From Novosphingobium sp. (lineage in GTDB: Bacteria; Pseudomonadota; Alphaproteobacteria; Sphingomonadales; Sphingomonadaceae), in assembly GCA_017744735.1 (NCBI GenBank), contig JAGIAR010000004.1:186001-250000 (forward strand): a stretch of DNA of 64,000 nucleotides, read 5' to 3'. Shown in pieces: positions 35,550 to 45,127 of the stretch. Every line of letters starts with the position of its first letter. Position 1 is the first letter of the stretch. The notes beneath the pieces were generated by a model. The model was not told where the DNA came from. It made no database searches and worked only from the letters and a program-made list of their open reading frames with translations. The position numbers and the translations under genes were made by a program.

Positions 35550-36302
35550 ATGAATGCCGCCGAGGGGGATATCGTCCAGTTCGACAATGTCGGGCTGCGC
35601 TATGGCGCGGGGAAGGAGATATTGAGCGATATCTCGTTCACGCTCTACCCCGGCAGCTTCTACTTCCTCACCGGCGCCAGCGGCGCGGGGAAGACATCGC
35701 TGCTCAAGCTTCTGTATCTTTCGCAGCGCCCGTCGCGCGGGGCGATCCGCATGTTCGGAACCGACGTGATCACCCTGTCGCGCGCGCGCCTGCCGGCCTT
35801 CCGCCGCCGGCTCGGGGTGGTGTTCCAGGACTTCCGGCTGGTCCAGCACCTTTCGGCCTTCGACAATGTCGCGCTGCCGCTGCGGGTTTCGGGAGTGAAG
35901 GAAAGCGAGCTTGAGAAGCCGGTTGCGGACATGCTCGAATGGGTCGGGCTGGGCGACCGCTCGGATGCACGGCCGGCCACGCTGTCGGGCGGCGAGCAGC
36001 AGCGGGTGGCGATCGCGCGCGCGGTGATCGGGCGGCCCGACATGCTGATCGCCGACGAGCCGACCGGCAACGTCGATCCCGAAATGGCGGTGAAGCTGCT
36101 CCGCCTGTTCGAGGCGCTCAACCGCCTCGGCACCACGGTGGTGGTCGCGACCCACGATCTGCACCTGCTCAAGAAGGTGCCCGAATCGCTGATCATGCGG
36201 CTCGACAAGGGCCGGCTCGGCGACCCGACCGGAGCCTTGCGCTACCCGCCCAAGCGGCCGCTGCCGCAAACCCCCGGGTTCGAGCTGGAGGACGGGCTGT
36301 GA
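35550..36302 (+). CDS. ftsE: cell-division ATP-binding protein FtsE
   Basis: 250 residues. Walker A is GASGAGKTS, Q-loop FQDFRLV, signature LSGGEQQRV, Walker B MLIADEPTG, switch His in ATHDL. With FtsX it transmits cytosolic ATP hydrolysis across the inner membrane to activate septal peptidoglycan hydrolases. About 20 extra C-terminal residues, Pro-rich, exceed the E. coli length. It overlaps ftsX by four bases (GTGA). Confidence 0.93.
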   Translation: MNAAEGDIVQFDNVGLRYGAGKEILSDISFTLYPGSFYFLTGASGAGKTSLLKLLYLSQRPSRGAIRMFGTDVITLSRARLPAFRRRLGVVFQDFRLVQHLSAFDNVALPLRVSGVKESELEKPVADMLEWVGLGDRSDARPATLSGGEQQRVAIARAVIGRPDMLIADEPTGNVDPEMAVKLLRLFEALNRLGTTVVVATHDLHLLKKVPESLIMRLDKGRLGDPTGALRYPPKRPLPQTPGFELEDGL

Positions 36303-37201
36303 GCCTGATCAAGGGCCTCGGCAGCGAACGCTCGGCGCAGCTCGTCCCGCAGGCGCGGCTGACCGGCCCGATGCCCTGGGTGATCGCGATCATGGTCGCA
36401 TTGACCACCATCGCGGCCGCGGGCGGGCTGGCGTTGGCCAATCTTGCCGGCGCGGCGCGCGCGGAGCTGTCGGGCGGGCTGACGGTCCAGATCGTCGAGG
36501 CCGAGCCGACCGCGCGCGATCGCCAGGCCGAACTCGCGGTCTCGCTGCTCGCCAATGCGCCCGGGATCGAGGCGGTGCGGCGCGTTCCCGACAGCGAGCT
36601 CGACACGCTGATCGAACCGTGGCTCGGGGATGCCGGTGCGGCCGGCGATACGGTTCCGGTGCCGGCGCTGATCGACGTGCGCCTGTCCGGGCCGGTGACC
36701 GACCGGCGACTGCAGGCAGTGCGCGGGCTTCTGCGTGGCCGCGCGCCGGCCGCGCAGGTCGATGCGCAATCGAGCTGGCTGCGGCCGGTGTTCTCGGCGA
36801 TCTCCTCGCTTCAATGGCTTGCGCTCGGTCTGGTGGTGCTGCTCGCCGCGACCAGCGCTGCGGCCGTGTGGCTCGCGTCGCGCAGTGCGCTCGGTTCGAA
36901 CCGCGGGACGATCGAGATCGTCCATTTGCTCGGCGGAACAGACGGGCAGATCGCCTATATCTTCCAGCGCTCGATCGGCTTCGACGCAGTGCTCGGCGGC
37001 ACCGTGGGGCTGGGCTTCGGGCTGGCGGCGATCCTGCTGCTCGGGCGACAGTTCGCCGCGCTCGGTTCGGGGATGATTTCGGGCGGCGGGCTCGGGCTGT
37101 ACGATTGGGCGGCAATTGCGCTGATCCCGCTTGCGGGGGTGATCATCGCGATGATCACCGCACGGATCACCGTGCTCGCGGCGCTGAGGAAGATGCTGTG
37201 A
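36299..37201 (+). CDS. ftsX: cell-division permease FtsX
   Basis: 300 residues starting at GTG 36299. TM1 at about 25-45, an extracytoplasmic domain (about 48-165), then three TMs, as in FtsX. The EIVHLLGGTDGQIAYIF segment between TM2 and TM3 is the family's FtsE-coupling region. It is weakly conserved as is usual in alphaproteobacteria. Overlaps the YdcF-like gene by four bases. Confidence 0.9.
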   Translation: MSLIKGLGSERSAQLVPQARLTGPMPWVIAIMVALTTIAAAGGLALANLAGAARAELSGGLTVQIVEAEPTARDRQAELAVSLLANAPGIEAVRRVPDSELDTLIEPWLGDAGAAGDTVPVPALIDVRLSGPVTDRRLQAVRGLLRGRAPAAQVDAQSSWLRPVFSAISSLQWLALGLVVLLAATSAAAVWLASRSALGSNRGTIEIVHLLGGTDGQIAYIFQRSIGFDAVLGGTVGLGFGLAAILLLGRQFAALGSGMISGGGLGLYDWAAIALIPLAGVIIAMITARITVLAALRKML

Positions 37202-37743
37202 GGCCGGCCCAATGGCTCCGCCGACTGCTCGCGACGCTGTTCGTGATCTGGGCGCTCGGCTTCTTCTGGTTTGCGGTGTTCCTGCCCGGTCCTGCCGGGA
37301 ACGAGCGGACCGATGCGATCGTGGTGCTCACCGGCGGGCCCGGCAGGATCGACCGGGGGCTTGCGATGCTGCGTGCCGGCCGCGCGAAGCAGGTGCTGGT
37401 CACCGGAGTCTATAACGACGTCACTCCCGACGAGTTCGCGGCGGAGTACAAGGTATCGTCGCAGCTGATGGATTGCTGCGTCACCCTCGGTTTCACGGCG
37501 CTCGACACACGCGGCAATGCCGAAGAAACCGAGCAATGGGTCGCCGCGCGCAAGGTCCGCTCGCTGCGGCTGGTGACGACCGACTGGCACATGCGCCGCG
37601 CCGCCTCGGAACTCGCGAGCAGGCTTCCGGCCTCGATCGAAATCGTCGAGGATGCGGTCCCCTCGCGCCCCTCGCTGCGGATTCTGTTCGTCGAATACCA
37701 CAAGCTGATCGCGCGGGGCATCGCCCGACTGCTGCCGGGATAG
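37198..37743 (+). CDS. YdcF/DUF218 family protein
   Basis: 181 residues starting at GTG 37198 inside the ftsX stop. One TM (about 8-28), then a DUF218 Rossmann-like domain with AIVVLTGGPGRIDRGL, KQVLVTGV and the TRGNAEET motif, where the acidic cluster lies. Relatives (SanA, YdcF, ElyC) act in envelope integrity or undecaprenyl-linked steps. Association with ftsEX and plsC suggests envelope growth. Confidence 0.88.
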   Translation: MRPAQWLRRLLATLFVIWALGFFWFAVFLPGPAGNERTDAIVVLTGGPGRIDRGLAMLRAGRAKQVLVTGVYNDVTPDEFAAEYKVSSQLMDCCVTLGFTALDTRGNAEETEQWVAARKVRSLRLVTTDWHMRRAASELASRLPASIEIVEDAVPSRPSLRILFVEYHKLIARGIARLLPG

Positions 37744-37750
37744 TCTCCGC

Positions 37751-38431
37751 ATGAACGTGTTGCGCAGCCTCGCCTTCTATTGCGTGTTCTACGCGGGCAC
37801 GCTGGTCCTGTCGCTTGCGACCGTGATCGCGCTTCCGCTCGGGCGCGAGCGATTCCGCCATGTGCCTGATGCCTGGTCGCGCTTCCACCGCTGGTGCGTG
37901 CGTGCGCTGCTCGGCATTAGGGTGGTCGAACAGGGCACCCGCCCCGGCGGCGCCGCGCTGTACGCGTTCAAGCACGAGGCCTTCTTCGAGGCGATCGACG
38001 TGGCGACCACGCTGGATCAGCCGGTGCCCTTCGCGAAGGAAGAACTGTTCCGCATTCCCCTGTGGGGCCGCGCGGCGCGCGCCTATGGTGCGATAGAGGT
38101 CGCGCGCGACGACGGAGCGGCGGCGCTGCGGAGGATGCTCGCCGAAGCGCGCCGCTTTTCGACCACCGGGCGCCCGCTGGTCATTTTTCCCGAAGGCACC
38201 CGCGTCCCGCATGGCGAGAGGCCGCCGCTGCGCGCGGGTTTTGCGGGGCTCTACAAGCTGCTCGGCCTGCCGGTCGTCCCGGTCGCAGTCGACAGCGGAC
38301 CGCTTTATCACCGCATGTGGAAACGGCCCGGCATCATCACGCTCCGTTTCGGCGAGCCAATCCCCCCGGGCCTGCCGCGCGCCGAGGCGGAGGCGCGGGT
38401 GCACGCGGCGATCAACGCGCTGAACCCCTAG
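37751..38431 (+). CDS. plsC: 1-acyl-sn-glycerol-3-phosphate acyltransferase
   Basis: 226 residues. One N-terminal membrane segment, then motif I KHEAFFEAID (His and the acidic residue five places later, with Glu in place of the common Asp), motif II region around RAAR, motif III FPEGTRVP and motif IV VPVAVDSG. It acylates lysophosphatidate to phosphatidate in phospholipid synthesis. It lies 7 bases after the YdcF-like gene. Its stop overlaps the convergent tyrA stop. Confidence 0.9.
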   Translation: MNVLRSLAFYCVFYAGTLVLSLATVIALPLGRERFRHVPDAWSRFHRWCVRALLGIRVVEQGTRPGGAALYAFKHEAFFEAIDVATTLDQPVPFAKEELFRIPLWGRAARAYGAIEVARDDGAAALRRMLAEARRFSTTGRPLVIFPEGTRVPHGERPPLRAGFAGLYKLLGLPVVPVAVDSGPLYHRMWKRPGIITLRFGEPIPPGLPRAEAEARVHAAINALNP

Positions 38432-39357
38432 CCGTTGTCGTGATCCTTGCGGCCGAAGTCGGGCCGCGCGTCGTCCTGCCCCAGCGCCACGATCGAGCGG
38501 CGGATCGCGCGGGTGCGGGTGAAGCGGTCGAACAGCGCGGTGCCGTCCGATTCCTCGATCGCCTTCTGCATCCCGCCGATATCGTCGAGCAGGCGCTTGA
38601 GCATCACCAGCACCGCGTCGCGGTTGTTCAGGAACACGTCGCGCCACATGGTCGGGTCGGATGCGGCGATGCGGGTGAAATCGCGGAAGCCGCCGGCCGA
38701 ATACTTGATCACTTCGCTGCGGGTCACATCCTCGAGATCCGACGCGGTGCCGACGATCGTATAGGCGATCAGGTGCGGAATATGGCTGGTCACCGCGAGC
38801 ACCAGATCGTGGTGCTGCGGGTCCATCGTATCGACCATCGCGCCGAGCGCTTCCCAGAACGACACCAGCCGCGAAACCTGTACCGGATCGGCGCCTTCGG
38901 GCGGTGTGACGATGCACCAGCGCTGCTGGAACAATTGCGCGAAGCCGGCATCCGGCCCGCTGTTCTCGGTGCCTGCGACCGGATGGGCGGGGATCACTTC
39001 GCGCCCGGGCAGCGCTGCGCGCAGCGCGTCCGCCACGGTCTGCTTCGACGAGCCGACATCGCTGATCAGCACGCCCTTGGCGAGCGCGGGTGCGATCTCG
39101 CGGGCGACCTCGCCCATCGCGCCGACCGGCACGCACAGGATCACCAGGTCCGCGCGGTGGACCGCTTCACTGGCACTTTCGTAGATCGTGTCGGCCAGCC
39201 CGCGTTCCTGCGCGCGCTTGCGCACCGCCGGATCGGCATCGTAGCCGGTGGTGGTGACGCCCGGCAGATGATCGCGCACCGCGAGACCGATCGAGCCGCC
39301 GATCAGGCCGAGCCCGATGATCGCGACCCGCTCGAAATTCGTCGCGGCGGCGTTCAC
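38428..39357 (-). CDS. tyrC: prephenate/arogenate dehydrogenase
   Basis: 309 residues. The N-terminal NAD(P) loop is [14 protein letters not shown] (residues about 14-27); [10 protein letters not shown] and the [12 protein letters not shown] helix are hallmarks of the family. It oxidatively decarboxylates prephenate or arogenate towards tyrosine. GTG 39357 starts inside the stop of hisC (GTGA). The hisC-tyrC order is the usual alphaproteobacterial one, where cyclohexadienyl (dual) specificity is common. Confidence 0.92.
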   Translation of the reverse strand: MNAAATNFERVAIIGLGLIGGSIGLAVRDHLPGVTTTGYDADPAVRKRAQERGLADTIYESASEAVHRADLVILCVPVGAMGEVAREIAPALAKGVLISDVGSSKQTVADALRAALPGREVIPAHPVAGTENSGPDAGFAQLFQQRWCIVTPPEGADPVQVSRLVSFWEALGAMVDTMDPQHHDLVLAVTSHIPHLIAYTIVGTASDLEDVTRSEVIKYSAGGFRDFTRIAASDPTMWRDVFLNNRDAVLVMLKRLLDDIGGMQKAIEESDGTALFDRFTRTRAIRRSIVALGQDDARPDFGRKDHDNG

Positions 39358-40454
39358 CGCGCGCTCTCCGCCAGTTCGCGCAGCAGCGCCGCCACTTCGG
39401 TCATCTGTTCCGCCGTCCCGATCGTGATGCGCAGCCCCTGCGCCAGCCCCTGCCCCGGTAGCCAGCGCGTCGCATAGCCGCGCGCCGCCAGTCCCTCGTG
39501 TGCCGCTTCGGCGCTCAGGGCCCCTTCGAACAACACGAGCACGAAGTTGGCCTCGCTCGGCACTGCGCGCAAGCCGTGATTTCCGAGGGCCTCGATCGCG
39601 GCGACGAAGCGGGTGCGTTCGCCGCGGTTGTGCTCGCGCGACCGGACGACGAAGTCCTGGTCTTCCAGCGCGGCGATCGCCGCCTTCTGCGCAATCCCCG
39701 AAAGGTTGAACGGGCCGCGGATGCGGTTGAGCATCGAGACGAGTTCCGGGTCGCCGGTGGCCCAGCCGATCCGGTCGCCGGCAAGCCCGTAGATCTTGGA
39801 GAAAGTCCGGGTGACCAGCACGTTCCTGGCCGATGCCGCCAGCGCCAGCCCGCCGTCGTCGTCCTCCGGCGCGAGATATTCGCCATAGGCCTGGTCGAGC
39901 ACGAACAGCACGTCGGACGGCAACCCGGCGTGCAGCCGCGCGATCTCGCCGCGCGGCAGGAAGCTGCCGGTCGGGTTGTTCGGATTGGCGACGAACACCA
40001 CCCGGGTCCGCTCGGTCACCAGCGCGAGCAGCGCATCGACGTCGGTCCCGAATGCGCGATCAGGTGCCACCACCGGGGTTGCGCCGCAGCGCCGCGCCGC
40101 GATGTCGTAGACCGAGAAGCCGTAGCGGACGTAGATCACCTCGTCGCCGACCGAGGCATAGGCTTGGGCCGCGAGGTTCAGCAGCTCGTCCGAGCCGGTG
40201 CCGCAGACGATTCGCTCGGCCGGAATGCCGTGCAGCCGGCCCAGCGTTTCGCGCAGCGCGACGGACTCCGGATCGGGATAGCGATCGGGCAGCGGCGCCT
40301 GCGTGCGCGCCTCGAGCGCCGCCGCGCTGGTGCCGAGCGGGTTCTCGTTGGCGGAGAGCTTGATCAACTCGCGGCCGTCGGCGGCGCGCGATTTTCCCGG
40401 CACATAGGCATGGATCGCCGCGATCCACGGCTTCGGTGTTGGTTGGCCCGTCAT
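39354..40454 (-). CDS. hisC: histidinol-phosphate/aromatic aminotransferase
   Basis: 366 residues, PLP fold type I. Motifs: [10 protein letters not shown] near the N-terminus, NPNNPTGSF in the middle, [10 protein letters not shown], and [17 protein letters not shown] with the PLP lysine. It acts in histidine biosynthesis and probably also transaminates phenylpyruvate or prephenate, as the genetic link to tyrC suggests. ATG 40454 was chosen over an upstream start that would extend over the divergent metX promoter. Confidence 0.93.
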   Translation of the reverse strand: MTGQPTPKPWIAAIHAYVPGKSRAADGRELIKLSANENPLGTSAAALEARTQAPLPDRYPDPESVALRETLGRLHGIPAERIVCGTGSDELLNLAAQAYASVGDEVIYVRYGFSVYDIAARRCGATPVVAPDRAFGTDVDALLALVTERTRVVFVANPNNPTGSFLPRGEIARLHAGLPSDVLFVLDQAYGEYLAPEDDDGGLALAASARNVLVTRTFSKIYGLAGDRIGWATGDPELVSMLNRIRGPFNLSGIAQKAAIAALEDQDFVVRSREHNRGERTRFVAAIEALGNHGLRAVPSEANFVLVLFEGALSAEAAHEGLAARGYATRWLPGQGLAQGLRITIGTAEQMTEVAALLRELAESAR

Positions 40455-40525
40455 GATCGCGCGCGCATAGATGAGTTCACCACCGATTGACACCCCGCTT
40501 CGCGTCCCCCACTTCCCCGCTCGCA

Positions 40526-41629
40526 ATGGCAACCGATCTCGCCCCTCACAGCACCCGGCTGGTGCTCGACGCGCCGCTGCCGCTCGACAGCGGGCAGGCG
40601 CTCGACCGCGTCGAGATCGCCTATGAGACCTATGGCACGCTCAACGCAGACGGCTCGAACGCGATCCTGATCTTCCATGCGCTGACCGGCGACCAGTACG
40701 TCGCCAGCCAGCATCCGCGCACCGGCAAGCCCGGCTGGTGGTCGCGCATGGTCGGGCCGGGCAAGCCGATCGACACCGATCGCTTCCATGTGGTTTGCGC
40801 CAATGTGATCGGCGGCTGCCTCGGCTCGACCGGGCCCGCCAGCGCCGACGCGCAGGGCAAGCCGCTGGGGATGGGTTTCCCGGTGATCACGATCCGCGAC
40901 ATGGTCCGCGCGCAGGTCGCGCTGCTCGACGCGCTCGGGATCGGCAGGCTCTACGCGGTGGTGGGCGGATCGATGGGCGGGATGCTCGCGCTCAGCCTCG
41001 CCGCCAATTTCCCCGAACGCGCCGAGCGCGTGCTGGCGATCGCCACCACCGCGCGCCATTCTGCCCAGAACATCGCGTTCCACGAAGTCGGACGCCAGGC
41101 GATCATGGCCGATCCGAACTGGCAGAGCGGCGAATATTACGGCACCGGCAAGGCGCCCGACGCGGGGCTGGCGGTGGCGCGCATGGCCGCGCATATCACC
41201 TATCTCTCCGAAGCCGGGCTGACCGAGAAGTTCGGCCGCCGGTTGCAGGACCGCGAAGCGAAGAGCTTCGGCTTCGACGCCGATTTCCAGGTCGAGAGCT
41301 ATCTGCGCTACCAGGGACTGAGCTTCGTCGACCGGTTCGATGCGAACTCCTATCTCTACATCACCCGCGCGATGGACTATTTCGACCTTGCCGAAGAGCA
41401 CGGCGGCAAGCTGGCCGATGCGTTCCGGGGCACGCCGGCGCGCTTCTGCCTGGTCAGCTTCGATACCGACTGGCTCTACCCGACCTCGGAATCGCGCAAC
41501 GTCGTCCACGCGCTCAACGCGGTCGCCGCGCCGGTCAGCTTCGTCGAACTCTCGGCGCCCTACGGCCACGACAGCTTCCTGCTCGACGTCCCGGCGCTCG
41601 ACCGGGTGATCAAGGGCTTCCTCGAATGA
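40526..41629 (+). CDS. metX: homoserine O-acyltransferase (MetX type)
   Basis: 367 residues, alpha/beta hydrolase. The nucleophile Ser is in VGGSMGGML, the oxyanion segment LIFHALTGD is near residue 40, and the Asp and His of the triad are in SFDTDWLYP and PYGHDSFLL. It acylates homoserine in methionine synthesis. The exact acyl donor (acetyl- or succinyl-CoA) cannot be fixed by eye. ATG 40526 was chosen over a TTG 39 bases upstream. It is 71 bases from the divergent hisC and coupled to metW by an ATGA overlap. Confidence 0.93.
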   Translation: MATDLAPHSTRLVLDAPLPLDSGQALDRVEIAYETYGTLNADGSNAILIFHALTGDQYVASQHPRTGKPGWWSRMVGPGKPIDTDRFHVVCANVIGGCLGSTGPASADAQGKPLGMGFPVITIRDMVRAQVALLDALGIGRLYAVVGGSMGGMLALSLAANFPERAERVLAIATTARHSAQNIAFHEVGRQAIMADPNWQSGEYYGTGKAPDAGLAVARMAAHITYLSEAGLTEKFGRRLQDREAKSFGFDADFQVESYLRYQGLSFVDRFDANSYLYITRAMDYFDLAEEHGGKLADAFRGTPARFCLVSFDTDWLYPTSESRNVVHALNAVAAPVSFVELSAPYGHDSFLLDVPALDRVIKGFLE

Positions 41630-42216
41630 CCACCTTGCGTCCCGATCTCGCGGTGATCGCCGAGCATATCCCGGCGGGCGCGAAGGTGCTCGACGTCGGC
41701 TGCGGCGACGGTACGCTGATGGCGGCCTTGCGCGACAAGCGCGGGATCGACGCCCGCGGGATCGAACTGAGCCCCGAGGACGTGGAGCTGTGCGTCAGCA
41801 AGGGCCTCTCGGTGATCCAGGGCGACGCCAACCGCGACCTCGCCCAATATCCCGACGATGCGTTCGACTATGCGATCCTGTCGCAGACGTTGCAGACCGC
41901 CGAGCGGCCCGACCTGATGCTGGACCAGCTCCTTCGCGTCGGGCGGCAGGCCTTCGTCAGCTTTCCCAATTTCGCCTATTGGCGGATGCGGCTGTCGCTG
42001 CTGGTCAACGGGCGGATGCCGGTGACCCGCCACCTGCCGGTGAGCTGGTACGAGACCGAGAACATCCACCATCTCGCGATCGCCGATTTCGAGGCGCTGA
42101 TCGCGCAGAAGGGCGTGAAGGTGGAAGCAAGCTGGTTCTTCGGCCGCGGCCGCCGCTTCGGCAAGGCCGGCGCCAACTGGCGCGCCGAGCACGCGGTGTT
42201 CCAGCTCAGCCGCTGA
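41626..42216 (+). CDS. metW: MetW methyltransferase-like protein
   Basis: 196 residues with a class I SAM-binding loop [11 protein letters not shown] and [13 protein letters not shown], the MetW signature. In several proteobacteria MetW is needed for MetX to function, and the adjacent, overlapping metX gene fits that role. Confidence 0.94.
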   Translation: MTTLRPDLAVIAEHIPAGAKVLDVGCGDGTLMAALRDKRGIDARGIELSPEDVELCVSKGLSVIQGDANRDLAQYPDDAFDYAILSQTLQTAERPDLMLDQLLRVGRQAFVSFPNFAYWRMRLSLLVNGRMPVTRHLPVSWYETENIHHLAIADFEALIAQKGVKVEASWFFGRGRRFGKAGANWRAEHAVFQLSR

Positions 42217-42238
42217 GCCGCCAGGGTTACACAAGTGA

Positions 42239-42314
42239 CAGGGTGTCACCCTGCGGTTTTGGCGGTTTCCTTCGAAAAATCAGCGCCATCCTGCCCGGAA
42301 TGGCAGGGTGACAC
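42239..42314. repeat. inverted-repeat element with GTGACA/TGTCAC cores
   Basis: The 12-base arms GTGTCACCCTGC (42243-42254) and GCAGGGTGACAC (42303-42314) are exact complements, 48 bases apart. The left side also forms a small hairpin by itself: CAGGGTG, one base, CACCCTG (42239-42253). It lies after metW and before the lower-GC gene. A related element is at 61303-61360. Confidence 0.7.
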
Positions 42315-42453
42315 GCGTGCAGGACGGTTTCACGCGAAGACCGACAATGGGAAAGAGCCGCCCATATCCTGGCGAGTGGAAGGCATGTAGGAAAGCGGAA
42401 AGTCGGCTAGCGACCCCATTGCGGTCATTCCGGTAAGCCGTCAGACGCGTTCC

Positions 42454-42987
42454 ATGGAACTCAATCACTACCAAGCCAACGTGCTGAAGCTGATTTTCGA
42501 GCGGACCGGCATTGAGCGCGACATGGATATCCTCCGCTTCTCGTTGGCAGGAGATTTCAAGGGTCAGTATGTCATCGCAGTAAGTGAGTGTGACGTCGGC
42601 GACAGCTATATCGCTTTCAATCTGCCGAGCTACTCAAGCAGCGTATTCATCGCGATTACAAAGGCAGATGTTAAATTGGCAGCATTGATACTTGCCAATT
42701 TAGAGGATTATGAGCGCGAAACCAACGGCGTGTTGCGCTTGGGTGAAGCAGTGATCATGCCGAATCCCAACAACGATTTCGAGATACCTTACGCGGTGCT
42801 TCTCCTAAGAACGGGAACGCTAATCGACATTGCTGAGATCGGAGATGTTGAGACGATCTCGGATCGCGAAACATCTTTCTTTTTTGTCGTGCCACTTGAT
42901 AGGGACGAACATGATCTGCGGGCGACGCTAGGTCACGACGCGTTGCTCGACACGTTTGAGGCGCAACAAAAAGACATTTTCTTGTAA
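42454..42987 (+). CDS. possible suppressor-of-fused (SUFU)-like domain protein
   Basis: 177 residues, soluble, acidic. The C-terminal part SFFFVVPLDRDEHDL, followed by an acidic helix and an end in DIFL, resembles the closing segment of bacterial SUFU-like domains as I know them; the N-terminal half is unassigned. G+C and codon use are visibly lower than the neighbours, with many AAA, AAT and ATA codons. Bacterial SUFU-like proteins are often immunity proteins against secreted toxins, but no toxin gene is next to it. Probably a recent acquisition. Confidence 0.55.
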   Translation: MELNHYQANVLKLIFERTGIERDMDILRFSLAGDFKGQYVIAVSECDVGDSYIAFNLPSYSSSVFIAITKADVKLAALILANLEDYERETNGVLRLGEAVIMPNPNNDFEIPYAVLLLRTGTLIDIAEIGDVETISDRETSFFFVVPLDRDEHDLRATLGHDALLDTFEAQQKDIFL

Positions 42988-43055
42988 GGACCGACTAGGG
43001 GCCGCTTCCCACCCATTTGCAAACCAGCGGCAAACCGCCCCGTTGCGGACTGCAA

Positions 43056-43085
43056 TTGACACCATCCCCGGCAGACGGATATTTG
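43056..43085 (+). promoter_or_regulatory. weak sigma-70-like promoter candidate
   Basis: TTGACA (43056-43061) is followed after 18 bases by TATTTG (43080-43085). It lies 133 bases before the hydrolase gene at 43218. The -10 match is poor, so this is a suggestion only. Confidence 0.3.
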
Positions 43086-43217
43086 GGCTCGCGCTCAGGG
43101 CGCATCCCGTCCGCGGAAAGGGCCGTGCCCACCTGCAAGCTGTAAGCTTACTTCGTACAGCCGAATTTCTTCCCAGACTGCCATGCGGACGGCGGGCTAT
43201 TACGGAAGGAATTTCGC

Positions 43218-44123
43218 ATGGCCGACAGGCACCTCCCCGATAATCCCGATCTCGACCAGTATCGCCGCCAGGCGAAGGATTTGCGCAAGGCGCTCGGCGC
43301 CGGCGATCCCGTCGCGCTCGACCGCCTGAAGCGGTTTCATCCGCGCGGCGCGTCGACCGGAGCAGCGAAGCTCGCCGACGCGCAACTGGTGCTCGCGCGC
43401 GAGCATGGCTTCGCCAGCTGGCCCGCGTTCGCCGCCGAGGTGGGCGCGCGGGAAGCCGCCGGCTGGCCGGTCACCGTCGCTTGCGACGCGGGCAAACTCC
43501 GCGTCGATGTGAGTGATGGCTCGAACGCGAAATCGGTCGTGCTGTTCGTCCTCGCCGGCAACGTGGGATCGCAGCATCGCGGCATCCGCCAGATCGCCGA
43601 CCGCCTGCGGCGCGCCGGCCATGCGACGGTGCTGGCCGACCTGCTCACGCCCGAAGAGGCGCTGCAGGATGCACTGGACGAGGAGCTGTGCTTCGATGTG
43701 CGGCTCCTCGGCGAACGTGCGGGACTGATCCTCGACCGGATCGTCGCCGACCCGGCGCTGTCGCCCCTGCCGCTCGCGCTGTTTTGCGCCGGAACGGGCG
43801 GTGCGGCCGGGGCGCAGCTGGCGGCGCTTCGGCGCGAGGCGGTGCGCGCGACGGTGAGTGTGGCCGCGCGGCCCGACCTTGCCGGTTCGGCCTTGGCGCG
43901 CGTGCGTGCGCCGAGCCTGTTCGTGGTCGGCGGCGAGGATCCCGTGGCGCACGGTTTCACCCGGACCATGCTGCAGATCTTTCCCCGCGACGTGGCGCAC
44001 CGGCTCGAGGTCGTGCGCGGAATCGGTCCGCGGTTCGAGGAGGGGCCGGCGGCGGCCCGCGCGGCGGAGCTCGCCATCGACTGGCTGGATTCGCATCTGC
44101 AGCGCGCGGAGCACGGCGCGTGA
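43218..44123 (+). CDS. alpha/beta-hydrolase-like protein with ankyrin-associated N-terminal module
   Basis: 301 residues. Residues about 10-75 form a charged helical module (QYRRQAKDLRKAL, RLKRFHPR, KLADAQLVLAREHGFASWPAF) that in other proteins precedes ankyrin repeats or enzymes. The remainder reads like a dienelactone-hydrolase-type fold (VVLFVLAGNVGS, LFCAGTGGAAGAQLA, SLFVVGGEDP). The expected nucleophile is Thr or Gly in that CAGTGG segment instead of the classic Ser/Cys, so catalytic activity is uncertain. It overlaps the phosphotransferase gene by four bases. Confidence 0.7.
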   Translation: MADRHLPDNPDLDQYRRQAKDLRKALGAGDPVALDRLKRFHPRGASTGAAKLADAQLVLAREHGFASWPAFAAEVGAREAAGWPVTVACDAGKLRVDVSDGSNAKSVVLFVLAGNVGSQHRGIRQIADRLRRAGHATVLADLLTPEEALQDALDEELCFDVRLLGERAGLILDRIVADPALSPLPLALFCAGTGGAAGAQLAALRREAVRATVSVAARPDLAGSALARVRAPSLFVVGGEDPVAHGFTRTMLQIFPRDVAHRLEVVRGIGPRFEEGPAAARAAELAIDWLDSHLQRAEHGA

Positions 44124-45091
44124 GCGCGCCGTGGGAGAGCCTCGTGCCCGAGGCGTTGCACGGCGCGGTCCGCGACGCGCTCGCCGCGACCTATGGCCAG
44201 GCGCCGGTGGACTTCGTCGGCCCGGTTACCGGTGGTGCTTCGGGCGCCGTCGCGTTGCGTCTTGCCAGCGGCGGGCGGCAGCATTTGCTGCGCGTCGAGG
44301 CGTGGCGCAGCCCGATGCGCAATCCGCACCAGTATGCCTGTATGGCCGCGGCCGCCGAGGCCGGCGTCGCCCCGCCGCTCCACTACGTCGATGCGGAGGC
44401 CGGCGTGGCGGTGATGGACATGATCGAGGCGGTGCCGCTCGACCGGTTCCCGGGCGGTGCGATCGCGCGGGCGCGCGCCCTGGCCGAACTCACCCGGAGG
44501 CTGCAGGCGACCGAGCCGTTCCCGATGCTCGCCGACTGGCGGGAAATCGTGGGGCGGTTGCTGAGCCTGCTTGAAACGAGGTTCGCCGCAGGGCTGCTGG
44601 CGCGGCACCGTGCGGTGTACGAACGGCTGGTCGAGGGGCTGTCGTGGGACACGGAGATGCACGTCTCCAGCCACAACGACCCCAACGCACGCAACGTGCT
44701 GTTCGATGGCTCGCGGCTGTGGCTGATCGACTGGGAAACCGCCTATCGCAACGACCCGATGGTCGATGTGGCGATCCTGGCCGACAATCTCGCGGCGACG
44801 CCGGAACTGACTCGGGCGTTGCTGACGGCGTGGCAAGGTCGCCCTGCATCGGCCGACGAGGCGCAGCGGCTGGAAGACGTGCGGCGCCTGACGCGGCTCT
44901 ATTACGCCGGCCTGCTGATCGGCTTCGGCGCGCCGCAAGCGGCGCCGATCGACGACCTTGCCGCGCCAACCCGCGAAGAGGCCGAGGAACGGCAGCGGCG
45001 CGGCGAATTGGCGGAGGTCACGCCCGATACGCTGCTGCTCGCAGGCAAGATGTGCCTCCATGCATTTGTCGGCGACCCTGAGACCGGGTAA
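44120..45091 (+). CDS. choline-kinase/aminoglycoside-phosphotransferase fold protein
   Basis: 323 residues from GTG 44120. The kinase catalytic loop SHNDPNARNVLFDG (Asp and Asn) and the metal-binding LIDWETA are intact; the Lys-like ATP site is in the N-terminal lobe (LLRVEAWRSP). It would phosphorylate a small alcohol such as choline, ethanolamine or thiamine. No lipid-headgroup genes adjoin, so the substrate is unknown. It is coupled to the hydrolase-like gene upstream. Confidence 0.8.
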   Translation: MSAPWESLVPEALHGAVRDALAATYGQAPVDFVGPVTGGASGAVALRLASGGRQHLLRVEAWRSPMRNPHQYACMAAAAEAGVAPPLHYVDAEAGVAVMDMIEAVPLDRFPGGAIARARALAELTRRLQATEPFPMLADWREIVGRLLSLLETRFAAGLLARHRAVYERLVEGLSWDTEMHVSSHNDPNARNVLFDGSRLWLIDWETAYRNDPMVDVAILADNLAATPELTRALLTAWQGRPASADEAQRLEDVRRLTRLYYAGLLIGFGAPQAAPIDDLAAPTREEAEERQRRGELAEVTPDTLLLAGKMCLHAFVGDPETG

Positions 45092-45127
45092 TCCCGCGTC
45101 CGCTTCCTACCCGATTGCGGACATTCG

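Noticed and set aside
40455..40525. SAM riboswitch before metX
   Set aside because: Only 71 bases are available between hisC and metX and none of the conserved SAM-II core was seen.
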